A DNA stretch of 44,671 nucleotides from Terriglobia bacterium (GTDB lineage Bacteria; Acidobacteriota; Terriglobia; JAIQFV01): positions 1-44,671 of the forward strand of contig JAIQFV010000030.1 in the NCBI GenBank assembly GCA_020073085.1, read 5' to 3'. This document shows positions 41,650 to 44,671 of this stretch, piece after piece. Under the pieces are notes generated by a model. The model searched no databases, was not told the origin of the DNA, and was given only the letters and a program-made list of their open reading frames with translations. The translations under genes were made by a program, and so were the position numbers. Within the stretch, counting starts at the first letter, position 1; the number at the start of each line of letters is the position of its first letter.

Positions 41650-42147
41650 ATGAAAAAGAATAATAAGAAAGGTTTCTCGCTCCTAGAACTGCTGATCGTC
41701 GTAGCGATCATCCTGATCATTGCCACGATCGCCATCCCCAGCTTGCTGCGTTCGCGTCAATCAACCAACGAATCAGCAGCAGTGGGCGATTTGCGAACAA
41801 TTAACACGGCCGAAGTGACTTATTCTTCGTCCAACTCCCAGCAATACGCCTCATTGGCTGACCTGATGACGGCTGGCATGCTGGACGGTCGGTTTGCCGG
41901 TGTGGCCGCGGCTCCTGGACTTCATGGGCAGGTTTATGCGGAAGATGCAGCGGTAACGGATAAAGGAGGCAGCGGTGCTGATGTTGGTGGAGCGGTCCCA
42001 ACTGCCTACGGCATTGCTCAAACTCCTATCGTTGGTAATGCGCGTTATGGTTACATAACGGGCACTGATGCTGTGGTTCGATACAATGTGACTGATGGCT
42101 CGGCGGCATTCCCGACCGGTAAGGCGCAATTCGATCCAGTTCAGTAA
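41650..42147 (+). CDS. pilA: Type IV major pilin PilA
   Basis: The 165-residue precursor has a short basic leader MKKNNKKG cut after Gly8 by prepilin peptidase. Mature FSLLELLIVVAIILIIATIA carries the invariant Glu at +5. The N-terminal helix is followed by PSLLRSRQSTNESAAVGDLRTINTAEV, resembling Acidobacteriota pilins, and a globular head rich in Gly/Ala/Val. No cysteine pair for the usual C-terminal disulfide loop is present. The ATG at 41,650 has GGAGG (41,637-41,641) 8 bases ahead; the longer frame from 41,578 would cover the promoter. A strong terminator follows. Confidence 0.95.
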   Translation: MKKNNKKGFSLLELLIVVAIILIIATIAIPSLLRSRQSTNESAAVGDLRTINTAEVTYSSSNSQQYASLADLMTAGMLDGRFAGVAAAPGLHGQVYAEDAAVTDKGGSGADVGGAVPTAYGIAQTPIVGNARYGYITGTDAVVRYNVTDGSAAFPTGKAQFDPVQ

Positions 42148-42170
42148 AGGATGCACGGCTTCAACTCCAG

Positions 42171-42208
42171 GCGATGGTCCCGAGGAATCGGGACCATCGC
42201 TTTTTTTT
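42171..42208 (+). terminator. Rho-independent terminator after pilA
   Basis: A 13-bp perfect stem GCGATGGTCCCGA (42,171-42,183) / TCGGGACCATCGC (42,188-42,200) with a GGAA tetraloop is followed by eight T. pilA is therefore transcribed as a single-gene unit, consistent with its own promoter. Confidence 0.95.
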
Positions 42209-42214
42209 GTAACA

Positions 42215-42427
42215 GGGACTGACACCTTTTCGCTCGACTGTTTTGAAAGTTCCCTGAATCCAGGTGTCTGTCCCTTGTCAGGATTTGCCGTGAGCAAAGG
42301 GGACAGACACCCGCCTTGTTGGCATTCTTCCGGATTTGTTTGCGAGAAGGTGTCAGTCCCCAAGACAGGGACAGACACCTATTCGCTCGACCGTTTTGAA
42401 AGTTTCTGGAATCCAGGTGTCTGTCCC
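42215..42427. repeat. REP3 cluster upstream of transposase 3 (three elements)
   Basis: Arm pairs are 42,215-42,226 with 42,263-42,274, 42,300-42,311 with 42,349-42,360, and 42,368-42,379 with 42,416-42,427. Arms are GGGACAGACACC or GGGACTGACACC opposite GGTGTCTGTCCC or GGTGTCAGTCCC. The first two elements carry one mismatched stem position and the third is perfect. They lie between the pilA terminator and the transposase. Confidence 0.92.
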
Positions 42428-42624
42428 TTGTCGCAAAAATCCTGCGCGAGTAAAAGCAGAATCCCCTGAAAAAAACTAATTGATTGCTGTTGAATGATTC
42501 TTAATCTTCTCATAAAATAGTCCTGTTCACCCCCATACCACCAAAGGGACCGTCACCTTCTTGGTTTGTCACCTCGTGATTTCCGAGAGGCCAGATGTCT
42601 GTCCTGGTTGGAAAGGGGGATCAA

Positions 42625-43206
42625 ATGGCGCGTACCGCTCGAACCGTTGCTGTCGATGTTCCCCACCATGTGACACAACGTGGAAATAATCAGCAGACGC
42701 TCTTCTTTGATGATGAAGATCGTCGCTTCTACCTTTGCTTGTTGGAAAATTACATCCGCAAGTTTAACGTTGATATGCTGGGATTTTCCTTAATGACCAA
42801 TCACGTTCATTTGGTACTGCTCCCGCCTGAAGCCAATGCCTTGGCCAAAGCGCTGGGAAAGGTCCACTCTCGGTACTCTCAACACAATAACTTAAAGCAA
42901 GGGCGCAGTGGTCATTTGTGGCAGAATCGATTTTTTTCGTGTCCCTTGGAACCACCTGATTTATGGAGTGCGCTGTGTTATATCGAGAGAAATCCAGTCC
43001 GGGCCCGGATGGTCAAGCAGGCATGGGACTACCCATGGTCAAGTGCAAGAGCTCATGTTACAGGTCATGATCCAAGCGGATTACTAAGCATGGACTTGTG
43101 GCAAGCAGCGTTTACTCCAGCAGAATGGCGAAAAATGCTGGAGACTCCTGAAGAGCCTGGAATGCTCACTGACATTACGAACGCCACCCGCCACGGGCGC
43201 TATTGA
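42625..43206 (+). CDS. REP-associated tyrosine transposase (RAYT, TnpA-REP), copy 3
   Basis: The 193-residue protein has the RAYT pattern: VDVPHHVTQRGNNQQTLFF at the N-terminus, HUH pair His60-Val-His62 (MTNHVHLVLLPP) and candidate nucleophile Tyr119 in LCYIERNPVRARMV, followed by YPWSSARAHVTG. It is longer than copies 1 and 2 and belongs to a different branch. ATG 42,625 is preferred over 42,595 because AAGGGGG lies just ahead. REP3 elements flank the gene on both sides (42,215-42,427 and 43,217-43,437). Confidence 0.93.
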   Translation: MARTARTVAVDVPHHVTQRGNNQQTLFFDDEDRRFYLCLLENYIRKFNVDMLGFSLMTNHVHLVLLPPEANALAKALGKVHSRYSQHNNLKQGRSGHLWQNRFFSCPLEPPDLWSALCYIERNPVRARMVKQAWDYPWSSARAHVTGHDPSGLLSMDLWQAAFTPAEWRKMLETPEEPGMLTDITNATRHGRY

Positions 43207-43216
43207 GGCTAAAAAA

Positions 43217-43437
43217 GGGACAGACACCTGCCGGGGTGCCATTCCTCTGGAGTCATCAGCGAGAAGGTGTCAGTCCCCGCGCCCGTGCGCGCAAAGGGGA
43301 CAGACACCTGCCGGGGTGCCATTCCTCTGGAGTCATCAGCGAGAAGGTGTCAGTCCCCGCGCCCGTGGGCACAAAGGGGACAGACACCTGCCGGGGTGCC
43401 ATTCCTCCAGATTTATCAGCGAGAAGGTGTCAGTCCC
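43217..43437. repeat. REP3 triple tandem array, 80-bp period
   Basis: GGGACAGACACC begins at 43,217, 43,297 and 43,377, and each is followed by CTGCCGGGGTGCCATTCC and, about 37 bases after the arm, GGTGTCAGTCCC (for example 43,266-43,277 and 43,426-43,437). Copies are nearly identical, so the array is recent. Each stem contains one A-A mismatch. Confidence 0.95.
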
Positions 43438-43503
43438 CGGACTCGATGCGCGAGCCGTCGAGGCTGCTTGGGCGAAATGGGGATTTGGGATAGAATCGCG
43501 TTC

Positions 43504-44205
43504 ATGGATATTCGGAACCCCCATCGCCCAACCCATTGGCCCGTTCACAGTGAGGCATGTTTGCAGGCATTAGTGGTCCATGGCCTGGGAGATAAGATCT
43601 CTCTCGGCGGCGGCTTCGGCTTGTTGCATTATCTCGATTATCGACCCACCCACGATGTGTATGCGTGGTGGACCCCTTCGGCGACCTCAGAGGATCAGCA
43701 GCAAGTGGTTCGGGTGATCGAAGCGACTCTTGGATCTTTTGGCGAGGTCAAAACGCGGTCTTGGGGTGATGTGGTCAGCATTGAATTGAAGCGCGAGGGA
43801 AAGAGCGTGTTTAGTTTTCAAATTGCTCGCCGTTCGGCCCAACTGGAGCCCTCTGTCCCAGCCCCGGGGACCGCCGTGCTTCTGGACAGTTTTGCCGACT
43901 TGTTAGCCAGCAAAATGGTGGCACTCATTGAACGCGGCCCCCCCAGGGACTTTCGCGATATCTACGCCTTGTGCCAGGGGGGATTGGCGACCCCGCAGTC
44001 CTGTTGGAATCTTTGGCGGCAACGCCAGCGGTTGGCAGGAAGTGATGCCGACAGCACGCGTGCCCGCCTCGCCATTCAGACGCACTTGGCGAGAATTGAA
44101 CAACATCGTCCCTTGGCTCAAATTCCTGATGGCCACCAGCAGGCTGAAGCCGAACAGCTCCGGAAATGGTTTAGAGAGGGGTTTCTGAATGCCCTCCAGT
44201 CCTAG
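43504..44205 (+). CDS. AbiEii/MNT-like nucleotidyltransferase family protein, altered active site
   Basis: The 233-residue protein resembles the nucleotidyltransferase toxins of the AbiEii type. LGGGFGLLHYLDYRPTHDVYAWW corresponds to the hG[GS]-x9-13-[DE]h[DE] motif, but reads DVY so the second acidic residue is Tyr. The later RDFRDIYAL block is typical of the family. The ATG at 43,504 follows the REP3 array; the in-frame extension to 43,267 merely reads through the array. The stop overlaps the start of a small gene by 17 bases, as in a coupled two-gene module. Toxic action is only possible if the altered site still works. Confidence 0.6.
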   Translation: MDIRNPHRPTHWPVHSEACLQALVVHGLGDKISLGGGFGLLHYLDYRPTHDVYAWWTPSATSEDQQQVVRVIEATLGSFGEVKTRSWGDVVSIELKREGKSVFSFQIARRSAQLEPSVPAPGTAVLLDSFADLLASKMVALIERGPPRDFRDIYALCQGGLATPQSCWNLWRQRQRLAGSDADSTRARLAIQTHLARIEQHRPLAQIPDGHQQAEAEQLRKWFREGFLNALQS

Positions 44206-44515
44206 TTCCGATTCGCCATGGATCGATGGGGCATTGTACCCGGACAGGGAAGCCCCTCGGTCGTTGGACACGTTGGCTGACCGCGTGGACTTTCTGGCGC
44301 GACTGTGTGGGGCGTGGGATTTTGGTGTTTTGCCAGAGGAGAACGTGGTGTCTGAAATCCGCCGGGCGGAGTGGCTCGAAGCCGTGGATGCCTGTCGGTT
44401 GTTGACTTCACCCGTCTACCATTTGGTGCGCCAGTGGCATGGCTTGCCCACGCTGCCCTACTTAGGACAACAATTGGCGTATATCCGTGATGACCCCGAG
44501 CTGGAACATGTGTGA
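44189..44515 (+). CDS. Small hypothetical protein overlapping the nucleotidyltransferase gene
   Basis: The 108-residue protein, rich in Asp, Glu and Leu (RSLDTLADRVDFLARLCGAWDFG, RRAEWLEAVDACRLL), overlaps the previous gene by 17 bases and has AGAGGGG 7 bases before its ATG. It has no similarity I recognise. The arrangement suggests the antitoxin or partner of the nucleotidyltransferase, but the usual AbiE order has the antitoxin first. Confidence 0.55.
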   Translation: MPSSPSSDSPWIDGALYPDREAPRSLDTLADRVDFLARLCGAWDFGVLPEENVVSEIRRAEWLEAVDACRLLTSPVYHLVRQWHGLPTLPYLGQQLAYIRDDPELEHV

Positions 44516-44522
44516 AACAACA

Positions 44523-44533
44523 GGGACAGACAC
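44523..44533. repeat. REP3 half-element
   Basis: GGGACAGACAC without a nearby right arm, placed after the small gene and before the partial minus-strand gene. Confidence 0.6.
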
Positions 44534-44546
44534 GAATGGCACTAAG

Positions 44547-44671
44547 TTAAGGATTCTCGCCACGCGGCACGCGCATCCGCCTGGGTACTCCCACCGTGGT
44601 ACGCTGCAAGATGGTTTGTGACAGGTCGAGCATTTTCTTGAGAATGCGATGGAGCCGGCGCTGATTGTGGA
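44547..44671 (-). CDS. Partial gene, C-terminus of an unidentified basic protein
   Basis: A minus-strand frame enters at the window edge and stops at 44,547-44,549. Its C-terminal residues include RRLHRILKKMLDLSQTILQR and a terminal RRMRVPRGENP. The basic helical character and the adjoining REP3 half-element would suit a transposase tail, but the sequence is too short to identify. Confidence 0.4.
   Translation of the reverse strand, partial: HNQRRLHRILKKMLDLSQTILQRTTVGVPRRMRVPRGENP

Overview
The window looks like the chromosome of a Gram-negative bacterium. The type IVa pilus set (pilB, pilT, pilC, pilS, pilR, pilA), a pilin whose N-terminus resembles pilins I associate with Acidobacteriota, an EmrA/EmrB/TolC-type exporter, the degenerate short tandem repeats between genes and the number of palindromic repeats served by Y1 (HUH) transposases make an Acidobacteriota-like host my best guess. 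This is inference; there is no rRNA or other phylogenetic marker here.

Left end (1 to about 5,900): AT-richer accessory DNA. It holds a lone PrimPol domain, a secreted small protein bracketed by two copies of a covarying hairpin, a translationally coupled pair of unknown genes, a TacA/TacT-type toxin-antitoxin pair with a clear promoter/operator, and a conserved hypothetical gene. It ends at a 3' fragment of tRNA-Arg(TCG) at 5,858-5,902, which I read as the displaced tRNA end left by integration of a genomic island. An intact tRNA-His follows at once.

Middle (6,400 to 27,000): ordinary chromosomal genes. These are an M1 metallopeptidase, an HprK-like protein that has lost its P-loop, a STAS protein leading into a tolC-emrA-emrB export operon, a zinc-type MDR oxidoreductase, an MFS exporter, a secreted TPR protein, an orphan DGQHR (DndB-like) protein, a PilZ protein, and a minus-strand run coding an endonuclease III-related glycosylase, NtrY and NtrX.

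Right part (27,680 to 44,671): the pilus cluster pilB, pilT, pilC, pilS, pilR, then about 5.4 kb of insertions, then pilA. PilB extends and PilT retracts the pilus through the PilC platform, and PilS/PilR with sigma-54 should control pilA. A GG-N10-GC promoter candidate sits directly upstream of pilA, and a CRP-type palindrome lies upstream of pilT.

The most unusual feature is between pilR and the window end. Three different Y1/HUH transposases lie within about 6 kb, each embedded in its own unrelated family of palindromic repeats: REP1 (AAACCG..CGGTTT, CACCCGG..CCGGGTG), REP2 (CCCCTACGGGG and CTCCTACGGAG) and REP3 (GGGACAGACACC/GGTGTCTGTCCC). The REP1 transposase gene fills the junction between two tandem repeat units, and its stop codon lies in the next palindrome. 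A GT-C/TPR glycosyltransferase-like gene is enclosed by REP1 copies in opposite orientations. An altered AbiEii-like nucleotidyltransferase with a small overlapping partner gene follows a triple 80-bp REP3 array. The window closes in an unidentified partial gene.
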